Positions 5,580 through 13,028 of a stretch of DNA of 19,517 nucleotides are shown one piece after another (within the stretch, counting starts at the first letter, position 1; each line of letters opens with the position of its first letter). The notes beneath the pieces were generated by a model, which searched no databases, was not told the DNA's origin, and saw nothing but the letters and a program-made list of their open reading frames with translations. Source of the stretch: Cellvibrionaceae bacterium (GTDB lineage Bacteria > Pseudomonadota > Gammaproteobacteria > Pseudomonadales > Cellvibrionaceae); contig JALUYN010000108.1 in assembly GCA_027012915.1 (NCBI GenBank), forward strand, positions 1 through 19,517, read 5' to 3'. Made by a program: the position numbers and the translations under genes.

Positions 5580-7248
5580 AAACACGCTCCTTAAATGCAG
5601 CTACTCCCACACGATTAACCACATCGATAAAGGCTTCCTCGGGACTGCGAGTTTCCACATAGAATTCCAGAATGGACTCCACCACCGTGGGAATATCCTC
5701 GCGGGAAAATGCCGGTCCCAATACTTTGCCTATAGCTGCGTCGCGTCCTCGGCTGCCATTGTGTCCGCCGAGAGTCACCTGATAGAACTCCTCGCCTTTC
5801 TTATCCACCCCCAGAATACCGATGTGACCAATGTGATGATGAGCACAGGCGTTCATGCAACCGGAGATATTCAGAGTCAGCTCGCCAAGGTCGTAGACAT
5901 AGTCCATGTCGTCAAACTTGCGTTGAATTGCGTCCGCGACGGGAATGGACTTTGCGTTGGCCAGGGCGCAATAATCGCCGCCGGGGCAGCACACTATGTC
6001 GGTCATGGTTGAGATATTGGCCGTGGCAAACCCATAGGTCTGCAATTTCTGCCACAGCGAAAACAGCTCTGATTTTTTCACATCACCCAGCACCACATTT
6101 TGCTGATGGGTGGTGCGCACTTCACCAAAGGAAAACTGCTCGGCAAGATCGGCAATTGCCTCCAACTGGCGATCGGTGAGATCCCCTGGGGCGACGCCAG
6201 TCGGCTTCAGCGACAAGGTCACGGCACAATAGCCACTGACGCGATGACTTCGAACGTTGCGCTCTACCCAACGGCCAAACTCCGGTTGCCGCTGACTGGC
6301 TTCTTGCAATTGCTGTTGCACCAGCCACGTATCCACGGGCTCGTAGTCTGGTGCGCTAAAGTAGGACTTGGCCTTCTGGATCTCTGCCGGCAGTAAAGGC
6401 GAATAACTGTCTTTGATACTCTGCCATTCTTTCTCCACGGCGGCAGAGAAAGCCTCGGTTCCCATAGCGCGCAGTAGAATTTTGATCCGAGCCTTGTACT
6501 TGTTGTCGCGCCGCCCCTGCTGATTGTAGACCCGCAAAATGGCGCACAAGTACGACAGCAAGTACTTCTCGGGTAAAAACTCGCGAATGGTGGTACCGAT
6601 CACCGGGGTGCGCCCCAGACCACCACCTACAATCACTTCAAAACCGGTTTCACCGGCCTGACCCGGGGCATCACTGTGACGTATCTGTAAACCGATATCA
6701 TGAAATCGGATCGCTGCTCGGTCACTGCTGGCGCCACTGATGGCAATTTTGAATTTCCTCGGCAGAAACGCAAATTCCGGGTGCAGTGTTGACCACTGCC
6801 GCACCAACTCGCAATAGGGCCGAGGGTCTATCAACTCGTCTTGTGCCGTCCCGGCAAACTGGTCAGAGGTGACATTGCGAATGCAATTGCCGCTGGTTTG
6901 AATCGCGTGCATTTCCACTTCGGCCAGCTCAGCCAGAATCTGTGGCACGTCTTCGATTCGCGGCCAGTTCAACTGAATATTCTGTCGCGTGGTGATGTGG
7001 CAGTAGCCCTTGTCGTAGGTGCGCGTAATTTGCGCCAATTTTCGTAGCTGGCGCGCAGACAGCATTCCATAGGGCACAGCAATACGCAGCATGGGCGCCT
7101 GCCGCTGCACATAGAGGCCATTTTGCAAGCGCAAAGGCAGAAACTGTTCTTCACTCAAACTGCCATCGAGATAGCGCTGGGTTTGCCGACTGAACTGCGC
7201 CACCCGCTCCGATACCAGTTGATGATCTTTGTGATCGTAGATATACAC
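5566..7248 (-). CDS. cysI: Sulfite reductase haemoprotein (siroheme, [4Fe-4S])
   Basis: The enzyme makes the six-electron reduction of sulfite to sulfide for cysteine synthesis, in the cytoplasm. The protein is 560 residues from the GTG at 7248. Two nitrite/sulfite reductase ferredoxin-like half domains and siroheme domains are visible. Near the N-terminus are PLRLQNGLY, MLRIAVPYGMLS and TTRQNIQLNWP. The cluster/siroheme ligand cysteines fall in CCPGGDYC (421, 427) and GCMNACAHHHIGHIG (464, 468). The GTG at 7248 gives MYIYDHKDHQ, the usual beginning of Pseudomonas-type CysI, and AGAGG lies 7 bases upstream. An in-frame GTG at 7275 would add nine residues. No CysJ flavoprotein is nearby, so electrons may come from ferredoxin or flavodoxin. 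It forms an operon with the DUF934 gene and is divergent from a MocR regulator. A nitrite reductase role is less likely given the DUF934 context. Confidence 0.94.
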   Translation of the reverse strand: MYIYDHKDHQLVSERVAQFSRQTQRYLDGSLSEEQFLPLRLQNGLYVQRQAPMLRIAVPYGMLSARQLRKLAQITRTYDKGYCHITTRQNIQLNWPRIEDVPQILAELAEVEMHAIQTSGNCIRNVTSDQFAGTAQDELIDPRPYCELVRQWSTLHPEFAFLPRKFKIAISGASSDRAAIRFHDIGLQIRHSDAPGQAGETGFEVIVGGGLGRTPVIGTTIREFLPEKYLLSYLCAILRVYNQQGRRDNKYKARIKILLRAMGTEAFSAAVEKEWQSIKDSYSPLLPAEIQKAKSYFSAPDYEPVDTWLVQQQLQEASQRQPEFGRWVERNVRSHRVSGYCAVTLSLKPTGVAPGDLTDRQLEAIADLAEQFSFGEVRTTHQQNVVLGDVKKSELFSLWQKLQTYGFATANISTMTDIVCCPGGDYCALANAKSIPVADAIQRKFDDMDYVYDLGELTLNISGCMNACAHHHIGHIGILGVDKKGEEFYQVTLGGHNGSRGRDAAIGKVLGPAFSREDIPTVVESILEFYVETRSPEEAFIDVVNRVGVAAFKERVYAAA

Positions 7249-7411
7249 GTCAAATCCTCTGTTTAGACCTCCCACCTAACGAACGCCACAGAGTAAAGAT
7301 CAAATCACAACGGGTACAGATTCAAAAAATACGATATATTTGAGCACAGAGTTTGTCATCTTTGACTGACACCCTCATTTATTGAACATCTGTACCCCAT
7401 GGGCCCGCTTC
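7249..7411. promoter_or_regulatory. Divergent control region between cysI and the MocR-type gene
   Basis: This 163-base region must hold both promoters. The AT-rich segment 7322-7343 (TCAAA ... TTTGA, an interrupted inverted repeat) and the nearby TTTGTC / TTTGAC direct repeat (7352-7367) are candidate operator elements, since MocR proteins often bind direct repeats. A TTGACT is present at 7362-7367 but has no convincing -10 partner. The evidence is by eye only. Confidence 0.35.
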
Positions 7412-8851
7412 ATGAACAACAGCGCACCGAGTGATTCAACGCCTCAAACCACCTATCTCTATCAGGAGCTGGAACAGAGCTTTCGCGAAGAAATAAAAAA
7501 CGGTCAACGCGCCCCCGGTGAGCGCATGCCTTCCGTCCGCGAACTGTGCCACGCCAAGTCGGTTTCCAAGTCCACGGTATTAACCACATACAGCCGCCTC
7601 GAAGCCGACGGTTTAATTGAGGCTCGAGCCAGATCCGGGTACTTTGTCAGCGCGCCGGAGCAAGCGCCCGCAAACCTGCAAACTCCCGCTACCAGTCAGC
7701 CAAAGCTTAATCCTGTGCCTGTATCCGCGGGCCAGGTATTGCTCGATATCATGCAGCAGGGCGCGGCTTTTGATTTGATGCCCAGCGCCGATCGCGGTCA
7801 CTACGAAGGCAATGAAAATCTGCGTCGAAGCTTAAGCCGGGCACTACGTCGGCAAGACCACAATCAACAAAATTACTACGATGAACCCCAGGGCGATCCG
7901 GAACTGCGCGCCTCGCTGGCCTTGCGCATGGGGCACGGTGGTGGACAGCACCACGGCGACGATCTGGTCATTACCTCTGGCTGCCAACACGCCCTGCTAC
8001 TGGCGCTGATGGCCACCACTACACCCGGCGGTGTGGTGGCAGTAGAGTCACCGGGTTTCTACGGTGTGTTTCAACTTCTGGAATCACTGGGACTGCAAGC
8101 ACTGGAGATACCCAGCTCTGCACAGACGGGTATCAGCCCCGATGCTTTGGAATTGGCCCTGCAACACTGGGACGTGCAAGCCTTGGTAATTTCTCCCTGC
8201 TACGCCACTCCCACAGGCTCTTGTATGCCGGACAGCAATAAGCAACGGCTGCTCACCCTCGCTCAATCGCGCAGCATTGCCATTATCGAAGACGACATCT
8301 ACGGTGAACTGCACTTTGGGCTGCAGCGACCACGCACACTCTATTCTTACGACGACAGCGGTAGCGTGCTGCTTTGTTCATCGTTTTCAAAAAGCTTGTC
8401 GCGAGACCTGAGATTGGGCTGGATTGCACCCGGGAAATACAAAGACAAGATTAAACACTTGAAGCTGGTGACTTCGCTAGCGACCAGCCAAACACTGCAA
8501 CAGGGCATGACAGAGTTCTTGCAGCAGGGTAATTACGACCGGCATTTACGACAGCGGCGTCAGCAGCTAAAACTGCAATGCCGACAGCTGCAACAACAAA
8601 TACCGCAGCTGTTGCCACAAGCGATCAGTTGCAGCCAACCGGAAGGCGGACTGGCACTGTGGCTGGAACTTCCTGAATCTATCAATACATTGAAACTCTA
8701 CAATCGAGCAAGGGAGCAGGGGTTGATACTCACCCCTGGCCGACTGTTTACCGCTCAGGAACGCTACAGTAATTTTCTACGCATGAGCTTTGCGCACCCT
8801 CTAACCGATGAAAGCGCGCAAAAACTGCAGCAGTTGATACCGCAGCATTAG
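7412..8851 (+). CDS. MocR-type GntR regulator with aminotransferase domain
   Basis: A 479-residue transcription factor. Residues about 12-80 form a GntR winged helix: YLYQELEQSFREEI, GERMPSVRELCHAKSVSKSTV, YSRLEADGLIEARARSGYFVS. A Pro/Gln-rich linker leads to a fold-type I aminotransferase domain from about residue 110. Domain landmarks are SGCQHALLLAL, ESPGFYGVFQ, SPCYATPTGS, EDDIYGELHFG and the PLP lysine Lys327 in SSFSKSLSRDLRLGWI. Lys327 is kept, so cofactor binding is expected. The family includes PdxR, TauR and GabR, which sense PLP-linked or amino-compound ligands. The ligand here is unknown. It is divergent from cysI, so control of sulfite reduction or of sulfonate/taurine-type sulfur use is plausible. 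The ATG at 7412 is preferred to the TTG at 7382 as the usual family start. It has a weak ribosome site and converges on the haem-protein gene with only 15 bases between stops. Confidence 0.92.
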   Translation: MNNSAPSDSTPQTTYLYQELEQSFREEIKNGQRAPGERMPSVRELCHAKSVSKSTVLTTYSRLEADGLIEARARSGYFVSAPEQAPANLQTPATSQPKLNPVPVSAGQVLLDIMQQGAAFDLMPSADRGHYEGNENLRRSLSRALRRQDHNQQNYYDEPQGDPELRASLALRMGHGGGQHHGDDLVITSGCQHALLLALMATTTPGGVVAVESPGFYGVFQLLESLGLQALEIPSSAQTGISPDALELALQHWDVQALVISPCYATPTGSCMPDSNKQRLLTLAQSRSIAIIEDDIYGELHFGLQRPRTLYSYDDSGSVLLCSSFSKSLSRDLRLGWIAPGKYKDKIKHLKLVTSLATSQTLQQGMTEFLQQGNYDRHLRQRRQQLKLQCRQLQQQIPQLLPQAISCSQPEGGLALWLELPESINTLKLYNRAREQGLILTPGRLFTAQERYSNFLRMSFAHPLTDESAQKLQQLIPQH

Positions 8852-8866
8852 AAAGCAAAGCGCTGG

Positions 8867-9454
8867 TTATTTGTTGGCTGACAGAGCGGCTCGCAACTGT
8901 TTCAGAATGGCCATGTCTTCCGGGGTGGGCGTGTAGCGACCACCACAACGAGGGTCGGTCTTCTGCAGCACTTTGGCCGCTGCGGTAGGCAGAGGAATCG
9001 GTGCACAGCCGTGGCCCTTCTCACAGATCATATCGAATTCAGGTTTCGCCTGAATATGACAACCAAGACAGTTACCACCGAACTGGTTCACAACATCAGC
9101 GTAACCACGCTTGTGAATATTGGTACCTTCCGGCGAGACCTTCAGCTCAAAGAACTCCCAATCTTTGGTCACCGGGCTGTGGCCTTTGGGGTGTTTTACC
9201 ATGACTTCACCAGGAACCAATTGCACGATGGAACCTGCCGGGTATTCACCCTGGCCCTGCTCCGCAACCGCCAGAGTCGCCGGCAGGTCAGCAGCGTTGA
9301 GGTTATCCACGTAGAAATCTCGTACCGGAGTCATATCCAGCATACATTTAAAGCTCTCTTCATTGACGTCCAATGGCGCCACTTCGGCTTTAACGGCAAC
9401 CGAAACCAGCATCACACTGGCAAGTACAACTCGACTCACAATTTTCTCAATCAT
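8867..9454 (-). CDS. Exported c-type haem protein, cytochrome P460-like
   Basis: A 195-residue exported protein. A signal peptide occupies residues 1-23 (MIEKIVSRVVLAS...AVKA), with cleavage before Glu24. The body has EYPAGSIVQLVPGEVMVKHP and DWEFFELKVSPEG, an arrangement like cytochrome P460 domains (PAGS.vvke..., W.f..fdp.G). A single haem-attachment motif CLGCH is at 129-133 near the C-terminus, where P460-type proteins also carry it. Additional Cys (37, 144, 150 and one in PRCGG) could form disulfides in the periplasm. True P460 enzymes oxidise hydroxylamine using a Lys cross-linked haem; whether that cross-link exists here is not visible, so a generic electron-transfer or haem-sensing role is as likely. 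The ATG at 9454 is chosen for its AAAGGAG with 8-base spacing; an upstream extension to 9508 lacks a ribosome site and would bury the signal peptide. It is divergent from an AraC regulator that probably controls it. Confidence 0.8.
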   Translation of the reverse strand: MIEKIVSRVVLASVMLVSVAVKAEVAPLDVNEESFKCMLDMTPVRDFYVDNLNAADLPATLAVAEQGQGEYPAGSIVQLVPGEVMVKHPKGHSPVTKDWEFFELKVSPEGTNIHKRGYADVVNQFGGNCLGCHIQAKPEFDMICEKGHGCAPIPLPTAAAKVLQKTDPRCGGRYTPTPEDMAILKQLRAALSANK

Positions 9455-9508
9455 CTGGCCCTCTCCTTTATTAGTAGGTAACTGGCTGTCTGTGCAGCAC
9501 TGGAACAA

Positions 9509-9514
9509 TAATTA
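9509..9514 (-). promoter_or_regulatory. Likely -10 box of the haem-protein gene
   Basis: On the minus strand TTGTGC (9535-9530) and TAATTA (9514-9509), 16 bases apart, make a plausible promoter about 55 bases before the ATG at 9454. The -35 hexamer lies inside the palindrome at 9525-9538, so a factor bound to the palindrome would directly affect this promoter. Confidence 0.4.
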
Positions 9515-9517
9515 CAC

Positions 9518-9538
9518 ACAATTGTATTGTGCACAATA
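9518..9538. promoter_or_regulatory. Paired palindromes, probable operator between divergent genes
   Basis: ACAATTGT (9518-9525) is an 8-base perfect palindrome that abuts and shares its last base with TATTGTGCACAATA (9525-9538), a 14-base perfect palindrome. Both carry ACAAT/ATTGT half-sites, so three or four half-sites occur in 21 bases. They sit between the haem-protein gene and the AraC-type regulator, over the presumed -35 of the former. Their position points to a regulatory binding site. AraC proteins usually prefer direct repeats, so a dimeric regulator such as a Crp/Fnr- or TetR-type protein is also possible. Confidence 0.6.
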
Positions 9539-9590
9539 TTTATTCATGGCTTTTTCTCTTGGCATAGCACTTAAAACCCGCCAGAATCAC

Positions 9591-9607
9591 GGTTCTATAG
9601 TGGAACC
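9591..9607. promoter_or_regulatory. GGTTC-N7-GAACC inverted repeat before the AraC-type gene
   Basis: A perfect 5-bp inverted repeat with a 7-base centre (TATAGTG) lies 31 bases before the ATG at 9639. It could be an operator for autoregulation or a leader hairpin of the regulator mRNA. With short arms, chance occurrence is possible. Confidence 0.35.
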
Positions 9608-9638
9608 ATAAGCGGCAACAATTTGCGGTAATCCGGCA

Positions 9639-10652
9639 ATGCAGCATCAATATCTGACACATGTATGGATCAATGGCTTCTTTAACGGCCTATCCGATCT
9701 CGGCATTGACCTGAACGCATTGGAAGACTCCATACCGGACATGAACATTGAACGAATTCGACGCGGGCAGAGAATCAATACCACACTGCTGCGGCAGATA
9801 TGGCACGCTGCCAGCGAGCTTTGTGAAGATCCCCTGCTGGGTTTCAAACTGGGCCGCAGGGTGGACATCAAAGGCCTGGGGGCCATGGCCCCACTCTTGA
9901 TTCACAGTCCTACCATGCGCGCTTCAATTGAACATGTAGCCCAGTTTCACTCGTTGATCAACCAAAGCGGTCGACTTCATGTGACCTACGACGATCATGG
10001 TATGCTCGGATTTCACTACACGCCCACACCAGGGGTAATTCGTGAATCGCCCCATCAGGTACTATCACTGCTGAGTAGCATGATCTACATGGGGAAATTT
10101 ATGTACCTCAAAGAAAGAGCAGTAGATCGTATCTATCTTCCCCGTGAGCTGGATCTGGAATTACTCCATCACACATTGAAGATTCAAACTTTGCCTGCCG
10201 ACAACCAGTACTCTATGTGGTTTAAGGTCGACAATCTGGATGCTCCCATTCCCGGTACCGACAATCACTTTTACCAACTTTCCAAGAACTATCTGGAAGA
10301 TCATTTGCGGCAGCAGCGAGCGGGAAATGATCTGGTAACTTCCATAAAATCTCTGATCGTAGACAATGGATATCTTCGCGCTTCGTTTGATCAGGTGACT
10401 AAACAGCTCGGTATTAATAAACGTACACTGCAACGTTCATTAACCGATGAAAAGACCAGCTTTCGCATGCTCAAAGAAGAACTTATTAAAGACAGAGCTT
10501 TGACCCTGATAGCCCAGAATAAGGAAACTCTGGAACAAATTGCCGAACAACTCGGCTACTCGGAAGTCAGCGCTTTTCATCGCGCGTTTAAGAATTGGTT
10601 CGGAGTTACGCCCAAGAATTTCTCGACCAATGCCTTTCTTTTAGCCCCCTGA
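9639..10652 (+). CDS. AraC-family regulator, OruR/ArgR-like
   Basis: A 337-residue transcription factor. Residues about 20-200 fit the Arabinose_bd-type N-terminal domain of OruR/ArgR-like AraC proteins (RINTTLLRQIWHAASELCED, LGFKLGRRVDIKGLGAM, PLLIHSPTMRASIEHVAQF). The C-terminal 100 residues form the double helix-turn-helix: ASFDQVTKQLGINKRTLQRSL, then EQIAEQLGYSEVSAFHRAFKNWFGVTPKNF, the canonical AraC signature. Characterised relatives answer to amino acids, lipids or aromatic compounds; the inducer here is unknown. It is divergent from the P460-like haem gene, with palindromes between them, so that gene is the best target guess. It converges on the molybdoenzyme gene. The Shine-Dalgarno is poor, and low expression is usual for such regulators. 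Confidence 0.92.
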   Translation: MQHQYLTHVWINGFFNGLSDLGIDLNALEDSIPDMNIERIRRGQRINTTLLRQIWHAASELCEDPLLGFKLGRRVDIKGLGAMAPLLIHSPTMRASIEHVAQFHSLINQSGRLHVTYDDHGMLGFHYTPTPGVIRESPHQVLSLLSSMIYMGKFMYLKERAVDRIYLPRELDLELLHHTLKIQTLPADNQYSMWFKVDNLDAPIPGTDNHFYQLSKNYLEDHLRQQRAGNDLVTSIKSLIVDNGYLRASFDQVTKQLGINKRTLQRSLTDEKTSFRMLKEELIKDRALTLIAQNKETLEQIAEQLGYSEVSAFHRAFKNWFGVTPKNFSTNAFLLAP

Positions 10653-10668
10653 TGGCTGGCTAATAAGA

Positions 10669-10695
10669 GGCCGGAGTAGCTTAGCTTCTCCGACC
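10669..10695. terminator. Stem-loop between convergent genes
   Basis: CGGAG (10672-10676) pairs with CTCCG (10688-10692), extended by GG/CC after one mismatch. It lies between the stops of the AraC-type gene (10652) and the molybdoenzyme gene (10718). On the minus strand TCTTATT follows the stem, a modest U-rich tail; on the plus strand there is none. It may act as a terminator mainly for the minus-strand operon. Confidence 0.4.
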
Positions 10696-10717
10696 CCAAA
10701 GGGCAGGATTATATGTA

Positions 10718-12973
10718 TCAGGCAATCCGAACGCTGGCAGGTACATATTTGTGCCAAGGTGTACCCGCGAAGAAATCACGGTGATCCACCGGAGTTAACT
10801 CATTGGCAGAAATACCCACCCGCTCAAGCGGTTTATCAGTGCCAAGATTGTTGGTCAAACCGCCGCCGTTGGGAATCGACATATGCCCTGGCATCATACG
10901 GTCATTAACCTCCACCGTGGCTTCACCTTCCCCCTGTCGAGTGCTGACCATCACTTTATCGCCGCTTACCACGCCCAAGCTTTGTGCATCCGAAGGGCTC
11001 ATGCGCAATGCGCCGTCGTAGTCCTTCTTTTTCCACGCCGGATCGCGGTAGATACCGTTGGCAGTGTAATCCCGGCGCTCGCCACAGGACAGAACAAAGG
11101 GATACTGCTCATCAGTTAGTGGCGTAAAACCACGCTCCAACGCCTGCAGTTCTGGAATCATTTCCGGCAACAATAAGTGAATCTTTTTGTCGGCGTGTCC
11201 CAGGCGCTTAAAACTGGCATCATGGGCTTCAACACAGAGGTCAATACCCGACGGTGAGTTGATCAGTGCTTTAAACAGATTCATGCCCAACTCGGCACCT
11301 TCGCCTTCGTGCCCCGCAGCACGCAATGCTTCCGGGTTTTTGAAGGCCAGATCCAGACAGGCCGGCATATAGGCTGCACCCGCCGCCATCCCTTTAGGCA
11401 ACACCTTACCCACCGTGCGATAGAGAATTACCGGCGCCAGCTTAGCCAGACTGGGCTGCTCACCCATCACTTGCATAAAGCGTTCGCCAAAAGCCTGCTC
11501 GCCCTGCGACAACGCTTCGTTCAGAGTGTCGACTACGTCTTGGGGAATCACACCCAGTGCTTCACAGAAGCGCGCATGAATTTCCGGCTCGGTGAGTACG
11601 GTGTCTGGTGCCTTAAATACCGGGTGCCGCATTTGCATAACATTGTGAGGAAACTCAAAGTTAAACATGGAGAGTTCCGCTTTCTCAAACTGGTTTGCAG
11701 CAGGCAAAACATAGTCCGCCTCCATGGCAGTTTCCGTCATGGCGATATCCACTACTACAGTAATATCGGTGGCTCGCAATGCTCGGGCCATATCCTGTGA
11801 TCCGGCATAGGAATGCACTGGGTTGGACGAATCGATCCACAAAGCACGGGTGCGATCCGGGTGGTCGGTGAGAATCTCCTCACTGACCACATTACTGGGA
11901 ATCAAACCGCCAATAATGCGTGAATTGGTAACCGGCGTGCGGCGGCTGTCCACATAATTGGTGCTGGCGACATTTATCAACGGCTGCGAAATAAACTGCG
12001 TTCCCTTTTTTCCAAAGTTTCCGGTAATAGTTAGCAGTAGACGCTGAAGATAACTGACTAATGTGGAATTACGGTTCATCTGAACACCGAGGTCTTCCCA
12101 GACTGCTACGCTTTCCGCTTTGTAGATTATCTCTGCAAGCTCGCGAATCTGTTCTTCCGGTACACCACATTCACGGGCGTAATCGCGAATTGAAATTTCA
12201 AAGAAGTGCGGATAAACCTCTTCGAAACCAACGGTGTGCTTCGCCATCCACTCGTGCTCTACCCAGTCTTCCTGAACAATGACGGCGACTAAGGCGGCAA
12301 CCAACCAGGCATCGGTCGCAGGTTTTACCTGAACAAACATATCGGCGATATCTGCCGATTCGCTGCGACGTACATCCACCACCACCATCTTGTGCTGTTC
12401 ATCTTTCGCCAAACGCCGCAAACCATGCCGACAGCCGTGAAATCCGTGAGTGTGCCAGGGGTTTTTGCCCAGATAAATTGCTACCTCAGCGTTTTCACAG
12501 TCCGAGCGCTGAATACCCGTAGTGTTGTTAAACATCTGGCTAGCGACCCACATCTCACCGGTCTTTTCCTGAGCAATGGCATTGGTTTTGTAGATGCTGC
12601 CCAGGGCACCACGTGTCGAGGCAGCGTAGGGACCATTAATATGGTTGCCCTGACCACCGCTTATGTACATGATGCGATTGCCACCATACTCTTCTTTAAC
12701 GCGCTGCATTTTTTCGGCAATTTCTTCGAAAGCGACGTCCCAACTGATCTGTTCAAAAGAGCCGTCCTCTTTACGGCGCAACGGATGGTAAATACGATCA
12801 CGACCATTTTGGTAGTGATCCAATCGCGCAGCCTTATTGCATATATAACCTTTCGATCCTGGATGCGCTTTGTCACCACGGATCTTTTCCATCACATTGT
12901 TGTCACCAGTTTTGATTTCAATACCACAATTGAGCTCGCACAAAATGCAGGCACTGGGTTTCCATTCACTCAT
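10718..12973 (-). CDS. Single-subunit molybdopterin oxidoreductase (DMSO reductase superfamily)
   Basis: A 751-residue enzyme of the bis-MGD family, probably cytoplasmic since no Tat or Sec signal is present. The N-terminal [4Fe-4S] ligands are Cys9, Cys12, Cys16 and Cys45 (CILCELNC ... GYICNK). The Moco domains follow (SWDVAFEEIAEKM, MYISGGQGN, GKNPWHTHGFHG, VVVDVRRSESADIADMFVQVKPATDAWLVAAL, LWIDSSNPVHSYAG, ETAMEADYVLPAANQFEKAE). The C-terminal molydop_binding domain runs from about residue 640 (FVLSCGERRDYTANGIYRDPAWKKK). Where many relatives have the Mo-ligand Cys or Sec (pattern N-x-R-x-C), this protein reads NAIAQEKTGE, placing Gln134 at the ligand position. Substrate is therefore unpredictable; formate dehydrogenase or nitrate reductase labels are not justified. 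The ATG at 12973 has GAGG 6 bases upstream. It is last in the Rnf operon, 43 bases after the crotonase gene. Confidence 0.88.
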   Translation of the reverse strand: MSEWKPSACILCELNCGIEIKTGDNNVMEKIRGDKAHPGSKGYICNKAARLDHYQNGRDRIYHPLRRKEDGSFEQISWDVAFEEIAEKMQRVKEEYGGNRIMYISGGQGNHINGPYAASTRGALGSIYKTNAIAQEKTGEMWVASQMFNNTTGIQRSDCENAEVAIYLGKNPWHTHGFHGCRHGLRRLAKDEQHKMVVVDVRRSESADIADMFVQVKPATDAWLVAALVAVIVQEDWVEHEWMAKHTVGFEEVYPHFFEISIRDYARECGVPEEQIRELAEIIYKAESVAVWEDLGVQMNRNSTLVSYLQRLLLTITGNFGKKGTQFISQPLINVASTNYVDSRRTPVTNSRIIGGLIPSNVVSEEILTDHPDRTRALWIDSSNPVHSYAGSQDMARALRATDITVVVDIAMTETAMEADYVLPAANQFEKAELSMFNFEFPHNVMQMRHPVFKAPDTVLTEPEIHARFCEALGVIPQDVVDTLNEALSQGEQAFGERFMQVMGEQPSLAKLAPVILYRTVGKVLPKGMAAGAAYMPACLDLAFKNPEALRAAGHEGEGAELGMNLFKALINSPSGIDLCVEAHDASFKRLGHADKKIHLLLPEMIPELQALERGFTPLTDEQYPFVLSCGERRDYTANGIYRDPAWKKKDYDGALRMSPSDAQSLGVVSGDKVMVSTRQGEGEATVEVNDRMMPGHMSIPNGGGLTNNLGTDKPLERVGISANELTPVDHRDFFAGTPWHKYVPASVRIA

Positions 12974-13028
12974 TACACACCTCAATATTTATGTTTTTGT
13001 AAAAATCAGTGGGGGGGCGTCGCTTTTT

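Noticed and set aside
5449..6012. 187-codon plus-strand ORF opposite cysI/DUF934
   Set aside because: It covers the antisense of the siroheme Cys motifs and has no domain resemblance.
9455..9508. 18-codon N-terminal extension of the haem-protein gene
   Set aside because: It would place charged residues ahead of the signal peptide, and the strong AAAGGAG matches the ATG at 9454.
12999..13025. AAAAATCAG-G7-CGTCGC-T7 as an intrinsic terminator between crotonase and molybdoenzyme genes
   Set aside because: The T-run is on the strand opposite to transcription, and the stem is only A/T pairs around a poor core; no terminator is called.
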